Shown in pieces: positions 42,856 through 55,376 of a DNA stretch of 64,000 nt. The notes under the pieces are model-generated. The model had not been told where the DNA came from. It searched no databases and saw nothing but the letters and a program-made list of their open reading frames with translations. The stretch is taken from contig CM051019.1 of NCBI GenBank assembly GCA_027704905.1, forward strand, positions 21,989,417 to 22,053,416. The letters run 5' to 3'. Numbering within the stretch: position 1 is the first letter of the stretch; each line of letters starts with the position of its first letter. The position numbers and the translations under genes were made by a program. This stretch comes from Muraenolepis orangiensis. Taxonomy: Eukaryota > Chordata > Actinopteri > Gadiformes > Muraenolepididae.

Positions 42856-43160
42856 TGCAGAGTGTACCACTGACCGCACTCGGCCCCAGGATTGGTGGAC
42901 GAGTAAAGCCAGAAAGGGAAGTACCCGGAACTCAGTGATGGTAGTTATTTTTACCATGCCTCGTCTATAGCTGGGTTAGCTACTCATCGTTTGGACTCGT
43001 TCATGTAAGGGCTAATATTCACATGTTGCCAATATTGTTAATGTTATCGTGTTACTGTATTATATTGTGTTATATTGTATGTTGCTGCTTTTATGTTTGC
43101 AGAATGGTTTCTTCATCTTTGTCAAATAAATGATTGTTCATCGAGGAGGTTATATCTTCA
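42856..43160 (+). repeat. 3' LTR
   Basis: 305 bp, homologous to 34224-34541 over its full length and ending TATATCTTCA. It is followed by the target duplication CTTGT. It contains aataaatgattg, a possible polyadenylation signal. Confidence 0.88.
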
Positions 43161-43165
43161 CTTGT

Positions 43166-43861
43166 GAGTTAGTTAGATATTGTTCTATTGTTTGCCAACT
43201 TATTGTACTTTTACCTGAGCACTGGCTCAGTTATTGGAGACTTGTTAGGAACAAAATTAACTTTTGACTTCTGGTGACGAGTTGTTCTCTTACTTTCCTT
43301 TGTTGAAACACACTATTGAAAGTCGCTTTGGACAAAAGTGTCTGCTAAATGACTAATGCAATTAAGAGGTCTTCTCTTTTCTGCTGTACTACTGGCACTT
43401 TAAACGCTTTTAAATCTTTTTGCACAATTCAACCCATACATATCATCCGTCAGTCACTTAATTGTTCTTTTTATGTTAGTTCATACTGTGGGAGGGAATG
43501 GGGAGTAAACATTCAATTGTAGTTGTTGCAAATGGCAAATACAATTCTTGTATCTTGTATCTTTGTAATGTGTATATATTTAGTAAGAGCCACTAGATGG
43601 CAGCAGTGCTCTACGAAAAAAAACTGGCACTCGAGGAAAACAAAAGACGTTTCATGATTTAAAAACAAAAATCGACTAGATTTACGAGCTTAATTTAATT
43701 AGTCCTAAAGCTGACTTGAAATACGGGGTTTTATTATTATCAGCCCCATAGGTAAATAGTCCATCTTTGATTGAATTCAGTTCCTAATAGAAACATCACA
43801 TAATGTGTACTGTATTTCAATATTATCTTATTATAATATCACGTACTGGGCCACCGGGGAT

Positions 43862-43863
<2 letters not shown>
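43166..43863 (+). repeat. Tandem segmental repeat, copy 3, right part
   Basis: Resumes with gagttagttagatattgttc after the target duplication and matches copies 1 and 2 through the L2 tail, the CTCF-like word at 43590 and the ccaccggggatgtacac segment. It then passes into CA/GT arrays. Confidence 0.85.
43590..43603 (+). promoter_or_regulatory. CTCF-like motif, copy 3
   Basis: CCACTAGATGGCAG, identical to the copy 2 site and in the same orientation, 12 kb away beyond the nested transposons. Confidence 0.45.
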
Positions 43864-44178
<315 letters not shown>

Positions 44179-44247
44179 TGTGTGTTTGTTGTCTCCAAAC
44201 CAATAGCAGAATCAAGACTAAACACATGACTAAATAATAACCATTAA

Positions 44248-44815
44248 CACTGAGGTAGAACAAGGCAGTAACACTGAGGTAGAACAAGGCAGTAACACTG
44301 AGGTAGAACAAGGCAGTAACACTGAGGTAGAACAAGGCAGTAACACTGAGGTAGAACAAGGCAGTAACACTGAGGTAGAACAAGGCAGTAACACTGAGGT
44401 AGAACAAGGCAGTAACACTGAGGTAGAACAAGGCAGTAACACTGAGGTAGAACAAGGCAGTAACACTGAGGTAGAACAAGGCAGTAACACTGAGGTAGAA
44501 CAAGGCAGTAACACTGAGGTAGAACAAGGCAGTAACACTGAGGTAGACAGGCAGTAACACTGAGGAGAACAGGCAGTAACACTGAGGTAGAACAAGGCAG
44601 TAACACTGAGGTAGAACAAGGCAGTAACACTGAGGTAGAACAAGGCAGTAACACTGAGGTAGAACAAGGCAGTAACACTGAGGTAGAACAAGGCAGTAAC
44701 ACTGAGGTAGAACAAGGCAGTAACACTGAGGTAGAACAAGGCAGTAACACTGAGGTAGAACAAGGCAGTAACACTGAGGAGAACAAGGCAGTAACACTGA
44801 GGTAGAACAATTAAC
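44248..44815. repeat. 24-bp minisatellite
   Basis: About 24 copies of a unit reading taacactgaggtagaacaag then gcag. Deletions in a few units (44544-44575 and 44779) shift phase. Open frames of up to about 195 codons on the minus strand are artefacts of the period. Confidence 0.92.
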
Positions 44816-44819
44816 ATTT

Positions 44820-45550
<731 letters not shown>

Positions 45551-45789
45551 TAATGTGAGCGAGAGGTAGAAAGAGAGATATATTTAGATATATTTACATG
45601 TTTGGATAATACAAATTAAAATGTATCATTCCACTAGTTAAAACAAAGGCTGTCGTGCAACAGAGGTTATCAGTAGAACATTGGCTATATAGTACAGCTG
45701 ACACTTTAAAAGCACAGGAAACTGTAGCTTAATGCAGAACCTGAGTTCTGCATGAGAAGGTTCTCCCGAAGTTCTACCAACACATAACG

Positions 45790-46400
45790 AGTAACACACG
45801 TGGTGAGCGGATCCTCGACCACTGCTACACTCCCTCCGTGACGGCTACAAGGCCCTCCTCCTCGGCCAATCAGACCACCACTCTATCCAGCTACTCCCCG
45901 CTTATAGGCAGAGACTGAAGCAGCAACCAATCGGCCCAGTATATCGTTGGAGGTGAGCTCCCCTCCCTCCTGGATATATACAACCAGCGGTGCGTGGCCA
46001 AGGCCAAACGCATCATAAAAGACATTGCCCTACAGCCACGAACTGTACTAACTGTTAGCGTCAGGTAGGCGATACCGCAATATACCGCAAAAGTGCTGCA
46101 CAAACAGACTTAGAGATAGCTTCCACAGTCAGGCCATCAGGCTGCTGAACAAGGGCGTATAGCATATAATAATGTATATTTTATTACATTGATTTATATA
46201 TATATATATATTACTCATTTTCTGTGCTAATATATTGCATTTTATATATGCACTTTTATATTTTTATATATTTAACTTTATACAGTTTGTACTTTTTACT
46301 TCTTTTTTATTCTATTCTTTTTATTTGTATAACTGCTGTCTGTCGTCGGGTATTGCACATAAGATTTTCACCCATTGCTTATACTTGACTAACCCGTTCT
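45790..46400 (+). repeat. LINE fragment with internal deletion
   Basis: It starts with endonuclease-like coding sequence (ctccgtgacggctacaaggc, the SNQTTTL/QSDHQ region) and cggagactgaagcagc-type words. It jumps to the C-terminal part (GVAKAKRIIKD, DSFHSQAIRLLNKG-like frames) and a 3' tail gtcgtcgggtattgcacata to tgcttatacttgac. The RT core is missing. Same family as 27415-27530. Confidence 0.7.
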
Positions 46401-46533
46401 ATAAAAAATACTAGAACAGGCTGTGATCACGGTAGAATGCGTAGTTTGGCGTAAAATACGATGCTAGTTTGTTCGTAAGCAGTCCTTAATACGTCTATCT
46501 CGTTCTTATCTCGTTCTTAGCCAATCTGCAGTC

Positions 46534-46705
46534 CGTTTGTGTCCAGTTCAACCTCGTTCTACCTGGTTCTACCGTTCCTGGTTCTACCTGGTTCTACCTG
46601 GTTCTACCTGGTTCTACCTGGTTCTACCTGGTTCTACCTCATTCTACCTGGTTCTACCTGGTTCTACCTGGTTCTACCTCGTTATACCTCGTTCTACCTC
46701 GTTCA
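46534..46705. repeat. 10-bp minisatellite (gttctacctg)n
   Basis: About 16 decamer units with gttctacctc/cattctacctg variants. The reverse complement, gaggtagaac, is also the core of the 24-bp minisatellite at 44248-44815. Confidence 0.88.
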
Positions 46706-48310
46706 CAGTACATCCAAGCCAGTTCAAACACTTCTTATTGTTAATTCCTCATCTGGTCCCCGGTGCCGACTGCCCCGGCCCGACTGCTATGAATACCGAG
46801 CGTGTACGAGGAGCTGTAGAAGGACTCTTGATCATCCAGACGGAGCTCCTCCATCAGCTCATGATCCCACAGCTATTCTCCTCTCAGGTTTCAGCCACTT
46901 CCTCACCCAACAGCTTCACACTTGTCTCCTTCTTTCTTCCTCGACCATCTCATTGTTCTCTTCCTCTGCTTCCGACATCAGTTGGATGAAACCGACATTC
47001 AACATGTTAATGTGTGCTATGTTATTCATGGTTCTGGGCACAAATCTTGCAAATCTTCACGTCAGGAAACAATGTGCGCTGCCCGAAATCTCAAGCCCAA
47101 CCGATGAACCTGAAACAGCCGTGATATTTATATCCGATCTGCACCACGTGCAGTCGGACCTGCCATGTAAATCAAAATGTGTGGACCCACCCTGAAGCAT
47201 TTCAAGGAAAACTCAGAGCCCATGAATAGAGACCAAGACCCAAACAGCGACAGAGAGTGTTACTGGGGAACATGATATTTCTGCTTTCCCCCGGGCTGGG
47301 ATGAAGTGATGTCTGCAGTGTAATTCCCTGGTGTTACATGGCTTTAAGGGAGGTGGATGTTAGCCTTATAATAATAGAGCTGGAGCTATGGAGGCTAGTG
47401 TTTTCAGTGTTTCATCTGCCCTTGAAGAGACTGGACAGAATAATAACCATAAACCTTTATGCACGGTGGGGATTGAAGCTCATAACCATGTACTGTATGC
47501 TACTCCCATTAGTACAATTGGCTTGGACGATATCCTGTGCCGTCCTGTTTTTCACAGCGTTCAGCCGTACCAATTTTATGAGCTTTGCTATTTTGGGGGT
47601 AAACTACTAACAGAGAAGCAATTACGATGACAAGCAACGTCTGTTAGTAGCAAAAGAAGAAGAAGAAGAAGAAAAAGAAGAAGACGAATAAAGAAAGAAG
47701 GAATAAATGAAAGCCAGTTTTCACAGCAGTGAGTGTGGATAATGTAGGCAACAATAGCCCAGGTGAGTTGGCCTACGGCTGAGCCAACATGCTTAGTGCC
47801 AAGCGGCGCTGTGTGCCACGCTGACATGTCGTCACCGTGGTTGGCCATCTCCTTCCTTTATAAACAAACCTGTGAGCAGGTGTCTGTGGAGGAAGGCCTT
47901 TATTTCAAAGTATTCTTTTGGCTTGTCACTGTGATGCTACTAGCACGTAGCATCACTGTGATGCTACTAGCACATAGCTGTGGCCTCACTGTAGGACAAG
48001 GGGATTTCTGTGCCATCATGTCGCTACATTGTCGGATCATTGTCATTTAAATCAGGTCGTTAATTAGCATAAATACCAGAAGCTTTCCCATACATTTTGT
48101 AGGCAATATCAAAAGTGTATATCATCCTCCACAACGACCATCCAGCCAACTCTGTGGCCTTTTATTAGTTTTCAATAATGCTCCTTTTGTCATACACAGT
48201 ATTTCATTTGCCTTATGCAAAAAGTAATTTTTGCATAAGGCGCATTTTACTTACTAGAAGCTGACAGGCGGATGTGTCATTTCCAACAAATTACACTCAA
48301 ATAATATCCA
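46706..48310. other. Intergenic, no convincing gene
   Basis: Frames at 46739-47195 and 47338-47610 (+) are short and lack recognised domains, although the first includes a hydrophobic stretch (MLMCAMLFMVLG). A (GAA)n run lies at 47650-47685. I do not call a gene. Confidence 0.5.
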
Positions 48311-48317
48311 TTAAAAT

Positions 48318-48569
48318 GTACCTACCCCACCTTTAACCAACAGACCGATGTGCAGTGAGGATGCTCGGTGGTTCATTAATGTACCTCCACCACCTTTAAC
48401 CAACAGACCGATGTGCAGTGAGGATGCTCGGTGGTTCATTAATGTACCTCCACCACCTTTAACCAACAGACCGATGTGCAGTGAGGATGCTCGGTGGTTC
48501 ATTAATGTACCTCCACCACCTTTAACCAACAGACCGATGTGCAGTAAGGATGCTCGGTGGTTCCCGGGG
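48318..48569. repeat. 63-bp minisatellite, four copies
   Basis: Units start at 48318, 48381, 48444 and 48507 and contain ctttaaccaacagaccgatg and ggatgctcggtggttc. The period is a multiple of three, so both strands are open (21-residue repeat), but no other coding evidence exists. Confidence 0.92.
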
Positions 48570-48619
48570 AAGCAGCATTTGGCAAAAGTTAAGTTCAATG
48601 TAAGGAGCTTGGTTTGAGC

Positions 48620-49400
48620 TGGATCACAGCGGGGGGGGAGGGCTTTGGTGAAGTCTCAGTGAGATGAATAGGGACGAGGCTACAGTACCACACTGTTGAG
48701 CAGGAGATCCCATTGAGAGGGGATGAGAGGGGAAGCTGGGCAAGGCATCAGCCCCTCTGTTCCTGGGGCTTATCACAATTAGTGGAATGCAGAAGAAAAC
48801 CCCCGCCCCCAAAAAACAAACATAAACCAGCCCTGCGGCTACAAAGAGCTAACGTCTTGTAGTGTTTTATTGGGCACCGGGCGGCCTTCAAGCTTTGTTC
48901 ACTAGTTAATGTTAGCACTTAGCCAAACAGCTATTGTATGTTATTTTTAATTTGTCAGAAGTATTTCATTTATCTTCCAAACTGCTTTCCATTCATATGT
49001 CGTGTTCTACTGTAGACCTGATCGTTTTTTTCACGGTTCACATCTTTGTAGAAATGTATTCTCGAGAGCGTTAAAGAGAAGTGAAGTACAGAGCAGAGTG
49101 CACTAGTTTCTCTTTTTATTACCGTTATTACGTTTTCCCGCCATTTAACTGTTATTGTTATTCTTTTTATAGAGGCCACATACGGCATGTTCACAAGGGT
49201 TGTATCTCTGGTTAATGGACAACACCTCTCCAGAACCCTCCCATCATCTTCGGCCATTGTCTGACGTTCTATTTATGACACAATATCCTCAAGGTGTCAG
49301 GGCGTCAGTGAGAGAGATAAAGGAAGATGCAGAGGGAACATTTATTTTGACAGATCTGCAGCACTTGAAACTCATCTCGCCTTTCGCTTTTGAAAGGCTC
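48620..49400. other. Intergenic, no gene seen
   Basis: Non-coding sequence with short random frames, leading into the CCA array. No recognisable transposon. Confidence 0.5.
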
Positions 49401-49404
49401 CGCC

Positions 49405-49978
49405 GTCACCACCACCACCACCACCACCACCACCACCACCACCACCACCATCACCACCACCACCACCCTCCCCACCACCACCACCACCCTCCCCACCACC
49501 ACCACCACCACCACCCTCCCACCACCACCACCACCACCATCACCACCACCACCACCACCACCACCATCACCACCCACCACCCTCCCCACCACCACCACCA
49601 CCACCACCACCATCACCACCACCACCACCACCCTCCCCACCACCACCACCACCACCACCACCACCACCACCACCACCACACCACCACCACCACCACCACC
49701 TCCCCACCACCACCACCACCCTCCCACCACCACCACCACCTCCACCACCACCACCACCCTCCCCACCACCACCACCACCACCACCACCACCATCACCACC
49801 ACCACCACCACCACCACCCTCCCCACCACCACCACCACCACCACCACCACCACCACCACCACCACCACCACCCTCCCACCACCACCACCACCACCACCAC
49901 CACCATCACCACCACCACCACCACCACCACCACCACCACCACCACCACCACCACCACCACCACCACCACCACCACCAT
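49405..49978. repeat. (CCA)n minisatellite, 570 bp
   Basis: CAC/CCA triplets with recurring cctccccaccacc and catcacc variants. It yields His, Thr or Pro runs in the three frames and Gly/Val/Trp on the other strand, none credible as protein. The G-rich strand is a good quadruplex candidate. Confidence 0.95.
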
Positions 49979-50218
49979 ACCGTTGTGTATGAATCCTCGT
50001 GTATGAATGGTCTTGGAAAGCAATATTCCAGGATTAAATAGTTCAAATTGATAATTGAAGGTTACTGTACATTATATTTGGTGCAATTATTAACGTGAAG
50101 CTAATTTACTTTATTAACCAAGTGCCTGCAATAAGGCATGCATAATTATATTGTTATTAATAGTATGCTATGAATATGAATATGTGGACATCTCATTACT
50201 CTTCTCTCTTTTTTTCCG

Positions 50219-50388
50219 GAGGTGGTGTGGTGGTGATGGTGGTGTGGTGGTGGTGGGGAGGGTGGTGGTGGTGCGGTGGTGGTGGTGGTGATGGTGGTGG
50301 TGGTGGTGGGGAGGGTGGTGGTGGTGGTGGTGGTGGTGGTGGTGGTGGTGGGGGTGGTGGTGGAGGTGGTGGTGGGGGTGTATAAGGT
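50219..50388. repeat. (GGT)n minisatellite, inverted relative to 49405-49978
   Basis: Contains ggtggtggtggggagggtgg, the reverse complement of the cctccccaccacc variant in the CCA array 240 bp upstream, so the two are inverted copies of one repeat. Confidence 0.92.
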
Positions 50389-50453
50389 TGATGTGCATGG
50401 GGGGGGGGTTTCGCACCACTGCTGTGGATTGCGATGCGTGTACTTTTCTATAT

Positions 50454-50462
<9 letters not shown>

Positions 50463-50492
<30 letters not shown>
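50463..50492. repeat. (GT)n microsatellite
   Basis: Short GT array. A (CA)n at 50607-50655 and a (TC)n at 50658-50731 follow before the LINE. Confidence 0.9.
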
Positions 50493-50656
50493 CTTATCTG
50501 TCAGTGTCAGGGTCTATCAGCGTATGTCGTGTTTATCCTGAGGTGTGCGATGGCTGGTCCACTGCACTGCCAGAGCTCCCTATCACCCAGGAAACCTTCC
50601 ATGAGACACACACACACACACACACACACACCACACACACTCACACACACTCCACA

Positions 50657-50735
<79 letters not shown>

Positions 50736-51032
50736 TCGTTCTGTGTTCTCCCAACCGCTACTTTGTCTCCAACTTACTTCTGTGTGTTTTCTTCTCTTCT
50801 TCTTCTTCTTTTCCTGGTGCATGCTGGGATTTTTCGGAGGGTAAAAGACAGAGAAGAGCGAGACGTTTATCGTCATATTTACCGTTTATTTCTTGTGTAA
50901 TGGGTTTGATTTAATATCGTTTATAGGTGGTAGTTGTTTTGCGTTACTTTTCGTGCTTTTTGGGTGGTGTGTGTGGGGTGTTTGTGTGGGCTTCTCCTGC
51001 CGGCGTCTCGCCGGCCGGCGTCTGACGGCGCC

Positions 51033-52733
51033 ATGGTAAATGGAGACTTTGCCAAGCTCACGCGGAAGCATGGCATTAGGATCTCCGCCAGCTTCGCGTG
51101 CACTGTGGAGGAGATCGGGCTGGCCGTGGGGGAGAAGGTTGGACACGGAAGCATCAAGTCCTTGGCGCGGATGAACAGCGCGGTGGTGATCTTTCTGGAT
51201 CAGGTGGAGAAGGTAAACTGCGTCATCGAGACAGGCATCACGGTGAGAGAATTGTTTGTGCAGGTGCAGCCGCTGATGCTGCCCGCAACCAAAATAATAC
51301 TGTCTAATGTTCCCCCCTTCATAACCGATGAGTTCCTCAGTAGAGAACTGTCCAGGCATGGTAAACTTGTTTCTCCTATGAAAAAGATGCTGTCTGGATG
51401 TAAGTCTCAATTACTGAAACACGTAGTGTCTCACCGTAGACAGGTGTTTATGATACTGAATAATCGGAATGCGGAGCTTAACCTCCGCTTTCACATTAAA
51501 GTAGATGATTATGACTACGTGATTTTTGCAACTTCATCGGTTATGAAGTGTTTTGGTTGTGGGGAAGAGGGGCACACCGTGAGTGCCTGTCCGAAGCGCG
51601 GGGACCCGGCTCCGCCTGGTCCGGATGACGCGCCGGCGGGGCCGTCTAACGCGCCGGCGGCCGGGCCGTCCAACGCGCCGGTTGGGCCGTCTAACGCGCC
51701 AGCGGCGTGGTCGTCCGCCGCTGCGCCAGGCCCACCCGCGGCTGTTGCGCCGAAACCGCCCGTGGCTGCGCCGGGGCGGACTGCCGCGCCAGCGGCTGAT
51801 GCGCCGGTTGCATTGGAGCAGCAGGTGGCTGCTGCTGAGGGAGGGGTGCCTCCCACTGTGGCGGCCGCTAACGCGGCCGCAGCGGGGGGGGGGCCCCCTC
51901 CGGAGGCGGCCGCTGCTGCTGACGCCAGCGCTGCTCCTGAGCAGTCGGCGATAGCGCGCGGTGTGACGCCTCGGACGCGGAGCGGGCGCGGGCGAGGGCG
52001 GGGTTTACAGCACGTTTTTGGTGATGGGTCCGGCTTGGGGGACCGTGGTGTTGCACAGGGTGAGGGTGTAGGTGGTTACGTTCAGGAGGATGGGGTGGTG
52101 GTTTTGCGTGAAGCAGAAGAAAAGGGGGATGGGGGAAATAAAGATAAAAAAACAAAAGAAAGTGTAGGGACAGGTGAAGTCAGTAAAACACAAGAGGAGG
52201 ATATGGAGAGTGGAACATATATGGGAAAATCAGGAGAGGAGCAGCAAACATGGGGGGAGCAGGTGGAGGTTGCTGAGATGGAGGAAGAGGAGGCGGCAAC
52301 AGAATTTATAGATAAAAAAAAGACTACTAAGCGCAGGAGTAATAAAATAAATGCATCAACCGTTGCAAAGAGTAGTAAAGTGGAGAGTGAGGAAAGGGAA
52401 GGAAGAGAGCAAGGACAGGCGGAGGAGAGCTGGGACGATTGTGCGTCTGACAGCAGCGATGTGCCAGGTGCTTTGAGCAGCAGCCAACAAAAAAGAATGT
52501 ACACGGCTGAAATGATAAAAAACTACCTGGTGCAGACAAAAAACCAACACAATGTGGTGTTAGAGGAATATTTCCCAGACTTGGCCGTGTTCTGTGCATC
52601 GGCAAGGTTCCATATGGGCCGAAAGGGGCTGTCTGTATTGGACGAGCTGGAGATTTTCAGGCTCAAAAGAATGGTGACCAAAATAAGAAGGCAATTGGGT
52701 ACTGAGTTCAGAAAACCCAATGCGTGTGTTTAA
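51033..52733 (+). CDS. LINE ORF1 (gag-like, CCHC zinc knuckle)
   Basis: 566 residues from the ATG at 51033, chosen over upstream in-frame starts for its strong Kozak context (gcgccATGG) and because it opens the conserved part. The N-terminal half is RRM-like (VTIILSNVPPF-type strand: ATKIILSNVPPFITDEFLSR), followed by a CCHC knuckle CFGCGEEGHTVSAC (51549-51590). A long Ala/Pro-rich linker of APAGPSNAPA-type repeats (about 51625-51950), an RG-rich patch (RSGRGRGRG), and an acidic then basic C-terminal region complete it. ORF1 proteins of this type bind LINE RNA and form the ribonucleoprotein. The stop at 52731 is 49 nt before the preferred ORF2 ATG. Confidence 0.85.
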   Translation: MVNGDFAKLTRKHGIRISASFACTVEEIGLAVGEKVGHGSIKSLARMNSAVVIFLDQVEKVNCVIETGITVRELFVQVQPLMLPATKIILSNVPPFITDEFLSRELSRHGKLVSPMKKMLSGCKSQLLKHVVSHRRQVFMILNNRNAELNLRFHIKVDDYDYVIFATSSVMKCFGCGEEGHTVSACPKRGDPAPPGPDDAPAGPSNAPAAGPSNAPVGPSNAPAAWSSAAAPGPPAAVAPKPPVAAPGRTAAPAADAPVALEQQVAAAEGGVPPTVAAANAAAAGGGPPPEAAAAADASAAPEQSAIARGVTPRTRSGRGRGRGLQHVFGDGSGLGDRGVAQGEGVGGYVQEDGVVVLREAEEKGDGGNKDKKTKESVGTGEVSKTQEEDMESGTYMGKSGEEQQTWGEQVEVAEMEEEEAATEFIDKKKTTKRRSNKINASTVAKSSKVESEEREGREQGQAEESWDDCASDSSDVPGALSSSQQKRMYTAEMIKNYLVQTKNQHNVVLEEYFPDLAVFCASARFHMGRKGLSVLDELEIFRLKRMVTKIRRQLGTEFRKPNACV

Positions 52734-52782
52734 TTTATTTGTTTTTATTTTATTTTATTTTATCTTTAATATCTCACTCTTA

Positions 52783-53558
52783 ATGGACACTTTTAGAGTA
52801 GGGAGTTTAAATGTAAACGGAGCCAGAGAGGAAAGGAAGAGGGCTCTCATTTTCCAAACCACAAAAATAAAACGTGTCGATGTCCTCTTTTTACAAGAGA
52901 CTCACAGCGATGGTTTTAATGAGACGGACTGGAAGAAGGAGTGGGAGGGGGAAGTCATTTTAAGCCACAACACCTCTCGCAGTGGGGGGGTGGGCTTCCT
53001 CCTCTCCAAGTCTTTTAAGCCTGTCTCACTGGAGGTCGAGCATTTTATCAATGGGAGGTTGCTTTTAATGAAAGCACGGTTTGATCTTTTTACAGTGGTT
53101 TTTATAAATGTCTATGCTCCAACAAACGGTACAGAGAGGAAGGTGTTTTTACTCAAAGTTAATGATGTTTTAAACGGTTGTGCCACGGAGGATTTTCTAT
53201 TTCTGGGTGGGGATTTTAATTGTACAGAAAATGCTTTTTTAGACCGCAACCATGCAGAGCCGCATCCAGCATCCCAGCATGCTCTGAGGCAGCTGGTCCA
53301 CTCCCATGGCCTGGTGGATGTATGGAGAAGGATGCATGCAGACAACAGGCAGTACACCTGGTCCCACATCAGGGAAAATATAATTTCTTCAGCTAGGTTA
53401 GATCGTTTTTATTGTTTTAAGCATCATTTTAACACTTTTAAATTGTGCAGTATATCACCTGCTGGTTTTACAGATCATTCTTTGCTTTTATGTGATGTTT
53501 TTATCAGAAATGTTTTACCCAGAAGTGCATACTGGCATTTTAACTCGGTTTTAACTCG
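52783..53558 (+). CDS. LINE ORF2, endonuclease part (truncated by deletion)
   Basis: From the ATG at 52783 (MDTFRVGSLNVNGAREERKR); an upstream in-frame ATG at 52720 overlaps the ORF1 end. APE-type endonuclease motifs: SLNVNG, LFLQETHSD, VFINVYAPTNG, LGGDFNCTEN, ARLDRFY and TDHSLL. After NVLPRSAYWHFN the frame should enter the RT N terminus, but the sequence jumps to the RT catalytic box. The original frame then ends out of phase at 53604. The role is to nick target DNA for reverse transcription. Confidence 0.85.
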
Positions 53559-55376
53559 TATGCAGATGATGTTGTTGTCTTTGTTAGGGACCAGACTGAC
53601 ATAGACGTTTTAGTTGACATCGTGAGGGAGTTTAGTTCAGCATCGGCAGCGAGGGTGAATTGGAAGAAAAGTGAGGCCCTCGCTGTCGGTGAGTGGAGTG
53701 GCGGTCTCCCGGTTCTTCCCCAGAACATGGTCTGGAGAAAGGATGGCTTCAAATACCTGGGTGTGTTCTTGGGGAAGGAAATTGTAGTCCTGAAGAACTG
53801 GGAGGACGTCACAGAAAAGATAGAAGGGAAGCTTTCCAAGTGGAAATGGCTGCTCCCTCAGATGTCTTTTAAAGGTAGAGTGTTGGTTTTAAATAACCTT
53901 GTGGCATCCCAACTGTGGCACCGTCTTACCTGTGTGGACCCTCCCTCGGGGCTACTTGCCCAAATCCAAAAAAAATTGGTGGATTTTTTTTGGGAGGGTC
54001 TACACTGGGTGCCGCAGGGGGTGCTGTTTTTATCTAGAGAGGAGGGGGGACAGGGCCTTATCCACCTGGCCAGCCGAATGGCCACTTTTAGGATGCAGTT
54101 TTTACAGAAATATCTGACCGGCCCGGCTGATTTGGTGTGGAGAGAGGTGAGCAGCTGCATTCTCAGACGCGTGAGTAACCTGGGGCTGGATGCTGCTCTG
54201 TTTTTAACAGATTTAAACATCTTAAAGTTAAGTGGGCTACCTCCTTTTTATCAGAGCGTTTTTAAGTCTTGGGCCCTTTTTGACCATAAAAGGTGTCCAA
54301 AGACTGACTCTCTGTACTGGTTGTTGAGAGAGCCCCTGATCCACAATGCCAGGTTGGACGTCAGCAACGGCGAAACACCCGGCCTGACGGTGGCGCTGTG
54401 CCGTTCCAAGACCCTGTGCCTTCAGCAGCTGGTGGATGCAGTGGGGCCGGAGCTGAGCGATGCCCAGGCCCTGGGCTCTCTGCTGGGTCTGCACTCTGTC
54501 CGGGTGGCCCAGAGGATCCTTCAGCTCTGGAGCCAGATCCTCTGCCCTGAGGAGAAGAGACTGCTGAGGAGCTACGGACAGGGAGGAGCCAGGCCGGACC
54601 CAGCGGACCCGTTCCCAGAGATCTACCTGAGCCCAGGGCTCGGAGAACTGACCGGCCCCCTGCTCCAGGTCGCAAACTCCGAAAAAATGACACTACATAA
54701 AGCTGATCGGAGAACAATTTACATGAACATTGTGAAAGCGACCAACAGAAATGTGCTGAAGGACAGGGCCTCCACTGTGTGGAGCACCAGACTGGGCGCA
54801 GGAAGCGGACCAGGCCCACAGTGGAGGGTTTTATACAAACCTCCCATAAAAAAACGTACTGCCGACCTCCAGTGGAGAATTTTACACGGTGCCATTGCCT
54901 GTAATTCTTTCATCTCCACCTTTAATCCTGCTGTTTTTAACAAGTGTCCATTTTGTGGTTTTAGAGAGACTGTTTTCCATGTTTTTACAGAGTGCAAGAG
55001 ACTCACGGGCTTCTTCACTGTTTTAACATGGGTTTTTAATCTTTTTGGTATAGTTTTCACGGAGAGTGTTTTTATCATGGGAGCTCCAGAAAAAAAAGCA
55101 AAGAAAGAAAAGTGGCAGCTCCTAAACTACCTCTCGGGCGAAGCGAAGATGGCCATCTATCTGAGCAGGAAGAACAGAATAGAAAACAGGAAAGGGGAAG
55201 AGGCTAAGGCAATCTGGCTCTGTAACATAAGGGCCAGACTTTGTTTAGAGCATCGTTTTATAAACTTGTTGGAGACTTGGATGCTTTCAAACAGCGGTGG
55301 TGTCACGAGGACATTGTGTGTTCCGTTGTGGAGGAGAACTTGCACTTTGCACACATTTTTAGGCCCTAGTGTTTAA
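53549..55376 (+). CDS. LINE ORF2, reverse transcriptase C-terminal half
   Basis: The frame picks up at the catalytic box SYADDVVVFV (53556-53585) and runs open to TAA at 55374 (first Met at 53622). Motifs: VNWKKSEAL, GFKYLGVFLG, KLSKWKWLLPQMSFKGR, and the distal CCHC region NKCPFCGFRETVFHVFTEC characteristic of L1/Tx1-type ORF2. The RT fingers and first palm motifs are missing, so it has no initiation codon of its own in the native context and no complete RT. Comparable complete ORF2 proteins are about 1,200-1,300 aa. Confidence 0.85.

Larger units (their letters stand above)
34224..43160 (+). mobile_element. Ty3/gypsy LTR retrotransposon, degenerate, with nested LINE
   Basis: LTRs at 34224-34541 and 42856-43160 start TGCAGAGTGTACC and end TATATCTTCA (TG...CA). 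The 5-bp target duplication CTTGT flanks the element (34219-34223 and 43161-43165). The internal order gag, RT, RNase H, integrase is that of Ty3/gypsy. The LTRs differ by scattered substitutions and small indels, so the insertion is not recent. A purine-rich tract (actgggggggga, about 42845-42855) precedes the 3' LTR. A LINE interrupts the 3' internal region at about 38480-42728. The coding frames are broken, so the copy is non-autonomous. Confidence 0.92.

Noticed and set aside
46539..47195. 218-codon frame with a hydrophobic segment
   Set aside because: The first part is the 10-bp minisatellite. The rest has no recognised domain, splice context or codon signature.
48311..48617. Both strands open over a 63-bp repeat
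   Set aside because: The period is a multiple of three and four copies suffice to explain it. No start context or homology.
49200..50023. Poly-His/Thr/Pro and poly-Val frames
   Set aside because: Triplet repeat composition only.
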